A stretch of 64,000 bases of DNA from Oreohelix idahoensis (taxonomy: Eukaryota; Mollusca; Gastropoda; Stylommatophora; Oreohelicidae). The notes beneath the pieces were generated by a model. The model searched no databases and was not told where the DNA came from. It saw only the letters and a program-made list of their open reading frames with translations. Below, piece after piece: positions 1-10,086 of this stretch (position 1 is the first letter of the stretch; each line of letters starts with the position of its first letter). The DNA lies in the NCBI GenBank assembly GCA_024509875.1, contig JAMPIV010017787.1, forward strand, positions 124,001-188,000, written 5' to 3'. The position numbers and the translations under genes were made by a program.

Positions 1-860
1 ACTATGACGTTTGATTAAAGAGACAGCTACGAATATGAACACTTTCCGTACAACTTTCGAGCCGGATGAGTAACGTTTATCACTGAAGTCCACTCGCGTT
101 GGAACTTATGTAGCATCAGATTGACTACTTTGTACGATACTCTTTGTTCGATTAATCAATTTTACGTTGCACCAATTTACTTCGAGCTTTGTAACAGTTG
201 CTGCTTTTACCCATTGATAATGGAAATTAGCTATTTTTGTGACTACTTGTCAAACATATTTGTTCCAGTCATTGAGGTCCACTGCTTGATTGCCGAGATG
301 CCACATGTTCACTCCGGTATTCTACAGGACTTAACGAGTTCTATGACTACTTGGTTGATTATGCATTATGCATGCCAACATTATCTTACGGTGGAGCATC
401 AAAGTATTCTTGTGTCACCTTCGCTTTGATGGCACTGATGATCCGCATAGCTACTTCTTTAAGGATCTTAGATCTATTATGAAAATTCTCAGCATGAACA
501 TTTTCTTTATATTGCATTTCCATTTTTACGCATGCATTTCGTTCTATTCTACCACTTATTTTTGTTATTGCATATCAGTTTATGCATTCGGTGTAAGGGA
601 AGTAACTTGATATTTTTCTTTGTCTGACTCGTAAGTAATTGATTACCGCCCTTATTTTTAATTGCACAAAATTTTCAATTGCGTTCATGTTTCATGAACA
701 TTTATTTATTTTATTTTTTATGCGTTGTTGCTTTATTTATTTTTACTTTAATACTTCGGTTTAGTATTTCTGTCCTGCTAATTTTCCTCCACATGACTGT
801 TGACATCTATTGACGTATTTTTGCATGTTTTTTTAAATATTTCATGATTGCCGTGACGTG
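1..860. other. Unassigned AT-rich sequence
   Basis: No supported gene. The overlapping short open frames have no recognisable domain and look like chance frames. This stretch ends at the CATAT target site used by the LTR element to its right and continues, across that insertion, at 7108. Confidence 0.5.
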
Positions 861-865
861 CATAT
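861..865. repeat. Target site duplication CATAT, left copy
   Basis: CATAT lies directly before the LTR terminus TGTAGCGGG; an identical CATAT follows the other LTR at 7103-7107. A 5-bp duplication is usual for Ty3/gypsy integrases and shows one intact integration event. Confidence 0.85.
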
Positions 866-2539
866 TGTAGCGGGAGGTTATTTAAAATTATTTATTATGT
901 AAGAGTATGTCAGTAAAGAGTTCTGACCTTACAAGTAATACCCCAGTCTTAGAAATAAGCACTGGTGTATTGTTATCATAAAAATAGTCAGACTGTGAAA
1001 ACCCTGGCCCAGTTGGTAAGAAGTAGTACCAGGATTTAAGGTGTCTCCTCCCTGTGACTATCTTATAATTACTTATATTCTAGGGGATAAGTAAAATGTA
1101 CATTCACTGAACCCACAAAATGGAAGAAGTGAATAAATCCTCAGGTACAGTTAAAACAGTTTAATAATTAACCTAATATTCTATTTCTACTAGTTGGAAA
1201 AGAGCATACACACATATATATATAAAAGTATTCACACAATTACTATTATTGTTTGTTTAGACTTCAAGATCTTAAATAATAAAGTTACTGAAATCACTGT
1301 TATTAGTCCTTTGAATTTAAGGATAACTGTCATCAGTTGACTGAGTTTCTGTATGGTTACTTATTGTTTTCAACTATTGGCTGTTTCACATGTATAAGTG
1401 GTCAGTGTCAAACAGGACACTTATCTTTCCAACTTGATACTGCTGAAACTGAACTGTCCTTTGCTGATATCAGACTTGGTAGGCCCAACAGTAGGGATGC
1501 CAATGACCAGTTGAGTTCACTCTTTGGGGTCCTGCACTTTTGTGGGATTGCCTCTGATGAACGACACAGGCTTCTGATACTGGACAGTCTGGTTTGAGTT
1601 ATTTCATGGAACCTGCAACATATCAGCCTTGGCTAGTATCTGGCTAGACTTGTAGCTGACTAGCACAGATGTCAGACCAGTCAGTCATCAGATGTCACCG
1701 TTATACAATCATAGTAAGTAAGGACATCATTTCAGTGATATAGCATTAATATTAACATTTCAATTAAGTGTTACTGACTAGCACATAAGTCAGACAAGTC
1801 AGTCATCAGGTGTCAAAGTTATACAGTCATAGCAAGTAACATCAATTCAATGATATAGAATTAATATTAACATATCAGTAATAAACATCATCTGGTTTAT
1901 TCCGCTCACAATTCATGGGTAGTGGCGAAACTCTGCCTCCAGTCTGTCTCAAACCTCTTTCGATGTGTATCCCTCCAGTGTTTACCGATACGTTTATATA
2001 CGCTTAGCGCGGACGTATAGGAGGGTACTGACGTCACAGCTAGAACTAGGCAAAAAAAAATCTTTTCCGAACATCGATTTCAGCCAATCTGTGCGTCGAC
2101 TGAAATTTTGCCTTTCTCATTCTCGGCATATAAAATATCCATATTGTTCCATCTTATCTTGTTTTATACAGCTGATAAAACTCTATCTTCCTATCCATGT
2201 AAATTCCCAAACTGTTATTTATTGATTTTAATATTTAGAACAGAAGTGGGTTACACGCTTTTAGCGTAACCGTGGGCAGCCGAAATACGCATATATCTCC
2301 GTAAATGAGAACTTCCTACTTTTCCTTCTTATATGCAGTTATACACAATCCTTCCCTGTACTGAAATGTAAAATCCTTTTCATACTGATTCCCTTCTGCT
2401 TTTATTTATCCTTGGCGATTTCCTGTCTGATACACATTTCGGTGATACGCCGCCATTTTGAAAGCGGTCAATCGATCGTTGATGGGTTTATAAATCTAAC
2501 TGAACCCGTTTGCAATGACTTGAAACCAATTTCGCGTCA
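866..2539 (-). repeat. LTR of element A, 3' LTR in element orientation
   Basis: 1674-bp LTR running from TGTAGCGGG to CGCGTCA on the plus strand; nearly the same sequence recurs at 5328-7102. It holds an imperfect tandem duplication of about 117 bp (units starting near 1657 and 1774) and a short (TA)n tract near 1215. The open frame at 1337-1597 recurs in the other LTR with a frame break and runs against the element's strand, so it is not called a gene. Confidence 0.85.
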
Positions 2540-2540
2540 T

Positions 2541-2550
2541 AGCTCCCCCA
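2541..2550 (-). other. Polypurine tract of element A
   Basis: On the minus strand a run GGGGGAGCTA lies one base before the 3' LTR start (TGACGCG). This is the expected site for plus-strand priming and confirms the element's orientation. Confidence 0.7.
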
Positions 2551-2619
2551 TATTTTAAGCTGGATGATATCTAGCTTAACTATTGGATACAAGACAATTG
2601 CAAATCGACCATTCCAAAG

Positions 2620-3048
2620 TCAGTTTTCCTTCCTTCTATCTTGCTCCAACTCTGTGGGATGGCGACTGAGAAAATCTGCGCCCACATTCTGTTTTCCAAG
2701 AATATATTCATCCTTTACTATCTCTCTCCTTCCTGTTAGGCTTTTCATCCAGGCTCTTACTGCTGGTGAAACGGGGTCGGTAGGTTTCCCATGAAGTTTA
2801 CCGCCCTCTTTTCGTTGATAGTTGGATGTGGTTTTCCCTCGCAAATCCGTAGGTGTTTGATTTTCGCTACGTGATTTGTTCCTTTTTTCCAGCGCATGGG
2901 GTTCAGACTGCAATTGAACCTGTGTGGGATGTTTCCTTTCCTCTCCCGTGCAAATCTCGGAAGTACCCCTAATTGCTGGTTTGCCTGTAGATTTTTGATG
3001 AAGACTCTTCCGTCGACTTTCTGAATCTACATAGGTGCACTCTGGACA
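2620..3048 (-). pseudogene. Pol remnant: integrase zinc-finger end joined to RNase H C-terminus
   Basis: One open minus-strand frame runs from about 3048 to 2620. It starts with a CPEC pair, the C2 half of the integrase H2C2 finger whose histidines lie in the next frame upstream (one-base frameshift just before 3048). After about 100 residues of low-complexity, basic sequence it ends with the ADFLSRHP-type motif that closes RNase H in Ty3-like pol genes. The integrase catalytic core, the whole reverse transcriptase and most of RNase H are absent, so a large internal deletion is inferred. The polypurine tract follows 70 bp later, with no integrase between RNase H and the LTR. This fits an integrase-before-RT gene order rather than a scrambled element. 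Confidence 0.6.
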
Positions 3049-3451
3049 GGAATTTACATACTGATTTATGTCTTCCGTAATACCTTGGCCAGTAGAACTG
3101 GGTCGCTATTCTTTGTTTTGTGGCACCATTACCCAGGTGTTCACTCAAAGTTGATATGTGTCCCCAGCCTATAACCTTATTCCTATAGGTGGATGGTACA
3201 ACAATTTGACCATAACTTTTCATCCCTCTGCCAGCTTTCCTGTACAAGAGTCCATGTTCCATATAGAAATGTCCTTTCCTTGGAGCGTTATGAGTTTTTG
3301 ACAATTTTCCATAACAAGGCTTCAATGTGCTGTCTGCTTCTTGCGCCCGTTTCATTTCAGTCGAATGAAATGTTAATTTGGTGTCCCTCTCTATGTTCCT
3401 GGAGTCAGACCTGGTCTGGATTTCTGCCATAACCATAAGTTTTACAGGGTC
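2969..3451 (-). pseudogene. Integrase N-terminal (H2C2) region of element A
   Basis: Continues in the same frame as gag-protease beyond the TGA at 3452-3454. It shows the linker and zinc-binding region typical of retroelement integrases: a QIVVPSTYR-like strand, then a histidine pair six residues apart (GHISTLSEH), then FYWPRYYG. The paired cysteines have slipped into another frame at about 3048. No DDE core follows. In Ty3 elements with the usual order, RT and RNase H would lie between protease and this region; here protease and integrase are about 10 residues apart. Confidence 0.65.
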
Positions 3452-5056
3452 TCAAAAGAAAACATATTTACGCCCCAACATTAGGGGGTAAAAGGGATCG
3501 TCTAACTCTGCTGCATTTATCTCCCCTTCCACATAGCGACAACTGACATGAATCTTTGCTATGGGTAAAGTAAGGGGTGATGTTCCTTTTAGTGGCCCTT
3601 GAATGTCTACTGTTTCTGTGGTGATTTGTTCAGGGCACACCAGAGATGCACACACGACTGCGTCATAGGACAAACCTGTGTCATACATTCCTGTGACTTG
3701 TTTGCCATTCACAATCACTATCTCCTGGGTAGGTGGGTGATGGAGGCTATTCTGACTCACAGTCAGTTCCTTCCTAACAGAAGTCCTCACCTGTAGACAT
3801 GCAGCATGATGAAGGGGTTTTTTCCTCCCACATTCATCAGTGTTGTGGTTGCTCATCTTACAAAATTTGCACCACTTATCTCCCTGTTTGTAGGGTTTGT
3901 TTTCCTGAGTCTGAGGGTTCTTGTCCTTATTATCAAATCTTGGCTTATTTCTGTATGGATGATCCTTCTGGTCAAACTGGGTATTATGCGGTGGTGGCTT
4001 ATATCCTTCTACCTGCTTCCTTTTTGTTCCTACCAATTCAGCTTGAGCTGCTTGGTATCTCTCTGCACATCTCACAGTGTCTTCCAGCCTCTCTGCTCCT
4101 TGTTCCATCAGGAATTTCCTCATTTCTGGAGACATGGAATCTTTCACTTGCTCTAACATAACCATTTCTTTCAGATCCTCATAGGTTTTCTGATACTTAC
4201 CTAAACTACTCCATTTCAACAAATACGTTTCTAGCCTAGCTGAGAACTGGTTATATGTTACTCCAGGTAGAGGTTTAGAAGTTCTAAATTTCTTCCTATA
4301 TGCCTCCGAGTTCTTTTCATACCGGATCAGTAAGGCTTGCTTTAGTATTTCATAATTTTCCTGATCTTCTTTGGGGAGTTTCAGAAACACATCATATGCA
4401 ATAACTCTCAATCCCTGGGATAACTTTGGACTCCATTTTTCATTTTCCAGTCCACATGTAGAGGCTAGCCTTTCATACCTATCCAGGTACGACTCAATTG
4501 CGTCCTCCTTTTCAACAAATGGATCAAGGTGGAAGTTCATGGCCCCATTTGCTGTGTTCTGAAAAGAGCTATTCGCAGAATGAGGTGAGCTATTACCATG
4601 GGTGATAGTCCCAGCCTGAAGTTCAAGATCAAGCTGTCTCATTTTCAGCTCATGGTCTCTCTCTGCTTGTAACCTCCTTTCTTCTCTCTCAGCTTCTAAT
4701 TTCCTGGCTTCTTTCTCCGCTTCTAATTTCTTGGCTTCTCTCTCCACTTCTAATTTCTTGGCTTCTCTCTCTGCTTCTAATTCTAATTTCTTGGCTTCTC
4801 TCTCTGCTTCTAATTTCTTGGCTTCTCTCTCTGCTTCTAATTCTAATTTCTTGGCTTCTCTCTCTGCTTCTAATTTCTTGGCTTCTCTCTCTGCTTCTAA
4901 TTTCTTTGTTTCTCTCTCTGCTTCTAATTGCTTTGCTTCTCTCTCGGTGTACTTTTCACATTCCGTCGTGACATACCGGATCAGAGCGTCACCATCCATG
5001 CCAAGCTCTTTTCCCACCTGCAGTGTAGCAGACCTAAATTTGACCAAGTCAGCCAT
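3452..5056 (-). CDS. gag: Gag-protease polyprotein of element A
   Basis: 534 residues. Order: N-terminal 30 residues (MADLVKFRSA...), a long charged coiled coil at about 35-145 made of EAEREAKKLE repeats, a capsid-like helical region at about 170-340, a basic linker, a zinc knuckle C396-X2-C399-X4-H404-X4-C409, and an aspartic protease with a DTG triad at 459-461 and a late LGRKY segment near 527. It would form the particle and bind RNA, with the protease maturing it. The ATG at 5056 sits about 250 bp inside the 5' LTR. A TGA at 3452 separates it from integrase in the same frame, either a nonsense mutation or a readthrough site; nonsense is more likely because pol is dead anyway. Confidence 0.85.
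   Translation of the reverse strand: MADLVKFRSATLQVGKELGMDGDALIRYVTTECEKYTEREAKQLEAERETKKLEAEREAKKLEAEREAKKLELEAEREAKKLEAEREAKKLELEAEREAKKLEVEREAKKLEAEKEARKLEAEREERRLQAERDHELKMRQLDLELQAGTITHGNSSPHSANSSFQNTANGAMNFHLDPFVEKEDAIESYLDRYERLASTCGLENEKWSPKLSQGLRVIAYDVFLKLPKEDQENYEILKQALLIRYEKNSEAYRKKFRTSKPLPGVTYNQFSARLETYLLKWSSLGKYQKTYEDLKEMVMLEQVKDSMSPEMRKFLMEQGAERLEDTVRCAERYQAAQAELVGTKRKQVEGYKPPPHNTQFDQKDHPYRNKPRFDNKDKNPQTQENKPYKQGDKWCKFCKMSNHNTDECGRKKPLHHAACLQVRTSVRKELTVSQNSLHHPPTQEIVIVNGKQVTGMYDTGLSYDAVVCASLVCPEQITTETVDIQGPLKGTSPLTLPIAKIHVSCRYVEGEINAAELDDPFYPLMLGRKYVFF
4640..4960 (-). repeat. Coding minisatellite in gag (30/36-nt units)
   Basis: Tandem in-frame units of 30 nt, some lengthened by 6 nt (an extra LE), encode the EAEREAKKLE coiled-coil repeats. 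Unit length is always a multiple of three, so copy number can change without breaking the frame. Confidence 0.8.
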
Positions 5057-5307
5057 GATGTATCTGTAGTCTAGTAGGGCAAGTGATCTTACTCAAACTA
5101 ATTTACTACAATATAATTAACTTAGTTAAAATTAAAGTTAATTAAACTGACTTCACCATATATGAAACAGCTTTCTTTATCTGTACTCAATGGTACTCCT
5201 AAAAATATAATTATTTCCTATTAGGTTACTCTTTCCAAAAAAATTTTCAAAACAAACTTTTCTACACAGCAGAAATAGAAAGTTGGCTCAGGAATATCAA
5301 AGATATA

Positions 5308-5326
5308 TCCCGCAGACAAGCCCCCA
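5308..5326 (-). other. Primer-binding site of element A
   Basis: One base inside the 5' LTR, the minus strand reads TGGGGGCTTGTCTGCGGGA, beginning with the TGG that pairs with tRNA 3' CCA. It resembles retroviral tRNA-Pro sites apart from small differences; the tRNA identity is an inference. Confidence 0.6.
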
Positions 5327-5327
5327 C

Positions 5328-5669
5328 TGTAGCGGGAGGTTATTTAAAATTATTTATTATGTAAGAGTATGCCAGTAAAGAGTTCTGACCTTACAAGTAA
5401 TACCCCAGTCTTAGAAATAAGCACTGGTGTATTGTTATCATAAAAATAGTCAGACTGTGAAAACCCTGGCCCAGTTGGTAAGAAGTAGTACCAGGATTTA
5501 AGGTGTCTCCTCCCTGTGACTATCTTATTATTACTTATATTCTAGGGGATAAGTAAAATGTACATTCACTGAACCCACAAAATGGAAGAAGTGAATAAAT
5601 CCTCAGGTACAGTTAAAACAGTTTAATAATTACACTAATATTCTATTTCTACTAGTTGGAAAAGAGCAT

Positions 5670-5737
<68 letters not shown>

Positions 5738-5749
5738 ATATCTATATAT

Positions 5750-5790
<41 letters not shown>

Positions 5791-7102
5791 TATTCACACA
5801 ATTACTATTATTGTTTGTTTAGACTTTAAGATCTTAAATAATAAAGTTACTGAAATCACTGTTATTAGTCCTTTGAATTTAAGGATAACTGTCATCAGTT
5901 GACTGAGTTTCTGTATGGTTACTTATTGTTTTCAACTATTGGCTGTTTCACATGTATAGGTGGTCAGTGTCAAACAGGACACTTATCTTTTCAACTTGAT
6001 ACTGCTGAAACTGAACTGTCCTTTGCTGATATCAGACTTGGTAGGCCCAACAGTAGGGATGCCAATGACCAGTTGCAGTTCACTCTTTGGGGTCCTGCAC
6101 TTTTGTGGGATTGCCTCTGATGAACGACACAGGCTTCTGATACTGGACAGTCTGGTTTGAGTTATTTCATGGAACCTGCAACATATCAGCCTTGGCTAGT
6201 ATCTGGCTAGACTTGTAGCTGACTAGCACAGATGTCAGACCAGTCAGTCATCAGATGTCACCGTTATACAATCATAGTAAGTAAGGACATCATTTCAGTG
6301 ATATAGCATTAATATTAACATTTCAATTAAGTGTAACTGACTAGCACATAAGTCAGACAAGTCAGTCATCAGGTGTCAAAGTTATACAGTCATAGCAAGT
6401 AACATCAATTCAATGATATAGAATTAATATTAACATATCAGTAATAAACATCATCTGGTTTATTCCGCTCACAATTCATGGGTAGTGGCGAAACTCTGCC
6501 TCCAGTCTGTCTCAAACCTCTTTCGATGTGTATCCCTCCAGTTTTTACCGATACGTTTATATACGCTTAGCGCGGACGTATAGGAGGGTACTGACGTCAC
6601 AGCTAGAACTAGGCAAAATAAAATCTTTTCCGAACATCGATTTCAGCCAATCTGTGCGTCGACTGAAATTTTGCCTTTCTCATTCTCGGCATATATAATA
6701 TCCATATTGTTCCATCTTATCTTGTTTTTTACAGCTGATAAAACTCTATCTTTCTATCCATGTAAATTCCCAAACTGTTATTTATTGATTTTAATATTTA
6801 GAACAGAAGTGGGTTACACGCTTTTAGCGTAACTGTGGGCAGCCGAAATACGCATATATCTCCGTAAATGAGAACTTCCTACTTTTCCTTCTTATATGCA
6901 GTTATACACAATCCTTCCCTGTACTGAAATGTAAAATCCTTTTCATACTGATTCCCTTCTGCTTTTATTTATCCTTGGCGATTTCCTGTCTGATACACAT
7001 TTCGGTGATACGCCGCCATTTTGAAAGCGGTCAATCGATCGTTGATGGGTTTATAAATCTAACTGAACCCGTTTGCAATGACTTGAAACCAATTTCGCGA
7101 CA
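5328..7102 (-). repeat. LTR of element A, 5' LTR in element orientation
   Basis: 1775-bp partner of the LTR at 866-2539. Most of the length difference comes from expansion of a (CA)n/(TA)n tract (5669-5789). Other differences are scattered single bases and small indels, so the insertion is fairly recent. It should carry promoter and poly(A) signals; none was pinned down. Confidence 0.85.
5669..5789. repeat. (CA)n/(TA)n microsatellite inside LTR
   Basis: Almost pure alternating CA then TA, with two GATATATC-type interruptions in the middle. The matching place in the other LTR (near 1209-1226) has fewer than ten repeats. Confidence 0.95.
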
Positions 7103-7107
7103 CATAT
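7103..7107. repeat. Target site duplication CATAT, right copy
   Basis: Directly follows the LTR terminus CGCGACA and matches 861-865. Confidence 0.85.
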
Positions 7108-8427
7108 GACTAGCTATGTTTGGTATACATTTTCGTCAATTGACCGATCCCACTATGAACAAAATCTTCGATTTCTTTTTTCCGAGGGGGGAAAAAGTAG
7201 TGTGTTAAGATATGTTTATGCTCTCAGGCATATGTCTATACTCTCAGAGATAAAGCTGAGCGAATTTTACTCTGTATAAATGATTTTTATTTGAGACGAA
7301 AACGCACTTCCATTGAAGGGTGCAGTGTCTTTTTGTGACGTTAGCGATCGACCGCGCTTGTTACTAAACGATTAACGTTCGTGGCCATTCTCAAGCAGAC
7401 ATCGTCCAGAAAGGACATATTTTTGTAGTGTTCCCTATTGGTTACTATTTGTTATAGTTTGCAACCGCATTCTTCTTGTGGCTTTTATAGTAATCTGTTA
7501 CGCCATTACGTAATTGATCAGCAATGATGGGCTGTTGCTAAAAATGCAAGTCTAGCCAAAACGTTTATTACAAAATTTTAAGAGGCCATATATCTTCGTC
7601 TTTACTTCAGTGCTCCAACTAGCTCGCGCCTCGACTAGTTGATAGATGAATCAGTCAAAGCCTTGTTGATTTCTGCTCAACGTATGTTTGTATGCCATGC
7701 AAACTAGCGATTCCTTGTGATGCCATTATTGATTATACTTGTCGTGAAGATGATTACGTCTAATAAAACGTCGTCTAATCGTTTACATGCCTCGTCTATA
7801 GTTTTGACCAGTTTCAAGTTTCTTGTACCAGTCGTATTGTCTTCATGTGCAAATATAATATCTTGAGAATACAATCCGTGACAAACGACATTCGCTACAA
7901 CAATCAACATATGCACCATCAACCGAACCAGTAAAAACAATCAAAACCATGATCTCAAGATTAATTTGTAACAGTACTTATCTTGAGAGCAGTGAGCGAT
8001 CAATGAAGTCGTAAGTGTAAACATGGTTGATAATAAACGGAAGATGAAATATCGTTCATGGGAAGTGAGTTGTAAACATCACATTACGTATGACACGCAC
8101 GATTTTTCCATGAAAGGGTAGTGGAAGATACCTCTATCAATATACGCAAATTGTATGCTGTTGGTTTGGCATTTGAAATGTTAAAATACAATATTTATGA
8201 TTGGTGCTTTGTCATTTAGTAGCAACGTAGACGCGTGGTCCGAATTTTTCCTATAATCTAGCACCTTTTCAGTTTACGGCACTGTAAAATTCAACTAGTG
8301 AAGAAGACAATCAGACAAGATTGATTAATGAATATAATCAGGATTCCACGTTAAAGGAACAGACAACGTGTTTGAACATCTAGTAGATTTACAAAACAAG
8401 AAAACTCTTACTGTATTAATGTCGCGG
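7108..8427. other. Unassigned sequence, right flank of element A
   Basis: No transposon or RNA gene recognised. It contains the one small open frame listed separately at 7704-7919; the rest shows only unremarkable AT-rich sequence. Confidence 0.4.
7704..7919 (-). CDS. Possible small secreted protein or first exon
   Basis: A 71-residue open frame from the ATG at 7919. The first 18 residues (MVHMLIVVANVVCHGLYS) form a hydrophobic stretch that could be a signal peptide with a cut after GLYS. The remaining 50 or so residues are mixed and polar, with one possible N-glycosylation site (NTT) and a helix-like KLVKTIDEACKRLDDVL segment. No family is recognised. It lies between transposons and has no clear splice donor before its stop. 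A chance frame is quite possible. Confidence 0.25.
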   Translation of the reverse strand: MVHMLIVVANVVCHGLYSQDIIFAHEDNTTGTRNLKLVKTIDEACKRLDDVLLDVIIFTTSIINNGITRNR

Positions 8428-8640
8428 ATCGCCTTCCTTACCTCTGCAGTAGTGGTCCAACAGTGGCCACAACTCAGAAGTAACTAATGTTTCTTCAAAG
8501 CTTTCTACCTTCGCACAAGTTTACTCTTGGCAGAGTTGGAGACAGAAGGATAATGATGCTTCTATCTCAAGAGGGTATCTATTAGATATTCCAGAAGTCA
8601 AGAACAATGCTGCATAGGGCAGAGCAATGTTAACTTAAAA
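8428..8640 (-). repeat. Dispersed repeat X, copy 1
   Basis: Read on the minus strand this segment aligns by eye with 21455-21690 on the plus strand; shared blocks include CTCTGCCAAGAGTAA, CTTGTGCGAAGGTAGA and GGCCACTGTTGGAC. The family is not recognised; it could be a MITE or LTR fragment. Confidence 0.55.
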
Positions 8641-8799
8641 TCTGGTCCGCAACCTCTTATGAAGACTTACGTAATTTACTTTTTGCTTAGTCAGGCCCCC
8701 CCCCCCTCACCCTCATCCAACTGGTTTTTTCCAGCGGAATTTATCTTATTGTTTTGCTCTATAGATGAAGTTATATGTAATAATTTAATAATAACAACA

Positions 8800-9195
8800 G
8801 CCCCTTCGGTCATAACTGACTATATGAATGCGCCCCTGAGGTGACAGCTTCCATCTGCTTATTTTCCTTTCGACTTTTTCTCCTCTCTTATGCTTGTTGT
8901 GTGATCTTCTTTTCGCCCAATGTGATGAGGCGCCGTAAAAGCATCGCCATTTTGTGTGATCGGCAACTTCATCATCCCATGTTCCCGGATTTATGTCGAG
9001 TGCCCTCATGTCTCTCTTGCACACATCTTTGAATCTCAGCTGCGGTCGCCTAACTGTTCTTTTGCCATCTGCCAGTTGTCCATAGAAGATATCTTTTGGG
9101 ATACAACCATCTTTGATGCGACGGACATGGCCAAGCCAGGGTATTCTACGTTTTTAAAGCAGTGTATACATGCTTTGAAGGCCAGCACGTGACAA
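8800..9195 (-). pseudogene. LINE ORF2 C-terminal fragment
   Basis: The minus-strand translation from about 9150 shows the layout at the end of RT in many LINEs: a WLGHVRRIKDGCIPKD block, then GQLADGKRTVRRPQLRFKDV, then a CKRDMRALDINPGTWDD helix. It is 5'-truncated; a stop lies just before the WLGHV block. The element's 3' end is at the left, next to AATAATAACAACAG. A diverged sister fragment with the same left end (CCTTCxGTCATAACTGACTAT) lies at 22541-22930. Clade is uncertain (RTE, CR1 or jockey-like). Confidence 0.65.
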
Positions 9196-9207
9196 TACAT
9201 AAAAACC

Positions 9208-10086
9208 GTGCACTCACTGACTCTGTTTTCTTGTGAGATCTGTGGGAAAACCTTTACCATTGGTGATAGGTTGCGGGTTCACACACTGCAGCATCACGCC
9301 TCTGTCCCAACACCAGCCTCATACCCCACAGCAGGTGCCACGCCAGACTCATCATCATCATCATCATCAATTTCGACGATTCCTTCGACATCGACCCACG
9401 ACTATCAACCACCAGGTCCCACAACCTCGAGACAGACCCCATCAGCAGTCACCACAACAGCAACAACTTCCAGAATACCTTCAATCTCAGGACCCTCTTC
9501 AACAATTCACCCCTCTACAACAGCCGACCTCATCCAGTCCTCTTCAAAAGCTGCAGGCCAGATTAACCCAGTAAAACGACCCATGACCAGTACACAACAA
9601 GTCCCTACCAAGAAGCTTTGTCTGTCCTCTGACTATGACAGCTTACAAGCCCTACCAAATGACGTTAAACAAAAATATACTGAAAATTGGCACGCAATCA
9701 AGACACATACAAACAAACACAAATATTTATCCACATTAACTTTTTTTCATAGACCAGACAGAACAGACCCCGTAGACTGGATGCCTTTGTTAACTCCTGT
9801 CTTTACACAACAGACAAAACGCTTCACAATTAATTACAGCCATAACGTAGTTTTGCGCCACAGAGAATCAAATGAATTACGTTTCTATCACGCCTCTCAT
9901 AATAACGCTTGTATCTTAGAACAACCTCACTTAGTCAACAACATTACAGATTTCAAATATTTTGTCTCAAACATAAACGATAACGACATTATCACAAACG
10001 CACAGTTAAACAGACCAAATACTAAATATTTTGTTGAAGCAATCCCGGCCACATCCTTTTATCTATATCATATTCAAGACCACTGA
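9208..10086 (+). CDS. C2H2 zinc-finger ORF, possible Polinton-type PolB N-terminal fragment
   Basis: 292 open codons from a GTG at 9208; the first in-frame ATG comes only at about residue 122, so the true start lies upstream, in a spliced exon, or the copy is 5'-broken. Residues 9-29 form a C2H2 finger (CEICGKTF then HTLQHH). Residues 35-120 are Ser/Thr/Pro-rich. Residues 150-292 form a compact domain with FTINYSHNVVLRHRES, LRFYHASHNN and a late RPNTKYFVEAI stretch. From memory, this finger plus LRF/RPN layout resembles the N-terminus of large DNA-polymerase-B-like ORFs of Polinton/Maverick-type DNA elements; that is unverified recall. The frame ends just after this domain, so no polymerase core is present here. 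AATAAA follows 21 nt after the stop (10107-10112). Confidence 0.4.
   Translation: MHSLTLFSCEICGKTFTIGDRLRVHTLQHHASVPTPASYPTAGATPDSSSSSSSISTIPSTSTHDYQPPGPTTSRQTPSAVTTTATTSRIPSISGPSSTIHPSTTADLIQSSSKAAGQINPVKRPMTSTQQVPTKKLCLSSDYDSLQALPNDVKQKYTENWHAIKTHTNKHKYLSTLTFFHRPDRTDPVDWMPLLTPVFTQQTKRFTINYSHNVVLRHRESNELRFYHASHNNACILEQPHLVNNITDFKYFVSNINDNDIITNAQLNRPNTKYFVEAIPATSFYLYHIQDH

Larger units (their letters stand above)
866..7102 (-). mobile_element. LTR retrotransposon A (Ty3/gypsy, Gmr1-like order), internally deleted
   Basis: A full integration unit: two direct repeats with TG...CA ends (866-2539, 5328-7102), CATAT duplications on both sides, a primer-binding site next to the right LTR and a polypurine tract next to the left LTR. 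The element reads on the minus strand. The internal part encodes Gag with a protease, then an integrase zinc-binding region in the same frame after one stop, then a short segment with the ADFLSRHP-type C-terminal motif of RNase H beside the polypurine tract. The integrase core, reverse transcriptase and most of RNase H are missing, so the copy is non-autonomous. The order protease, integrase, RNase H is that of Gmr1-like Ty3 elements. Confidence 0.85.

Noticed and set aside
1337..1597. 86-codon frame repeated at 5899-6120
   Set aside because: Shared only because both lie in LTRs of element A; the second copy has a different frame end and no known domain.
2620..3454. Scrambling of element A pol to explain integrase before RNase H
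   Set aside because: Elements B, C and E show the same order, so deletion within an integrase-first pol is simpler.
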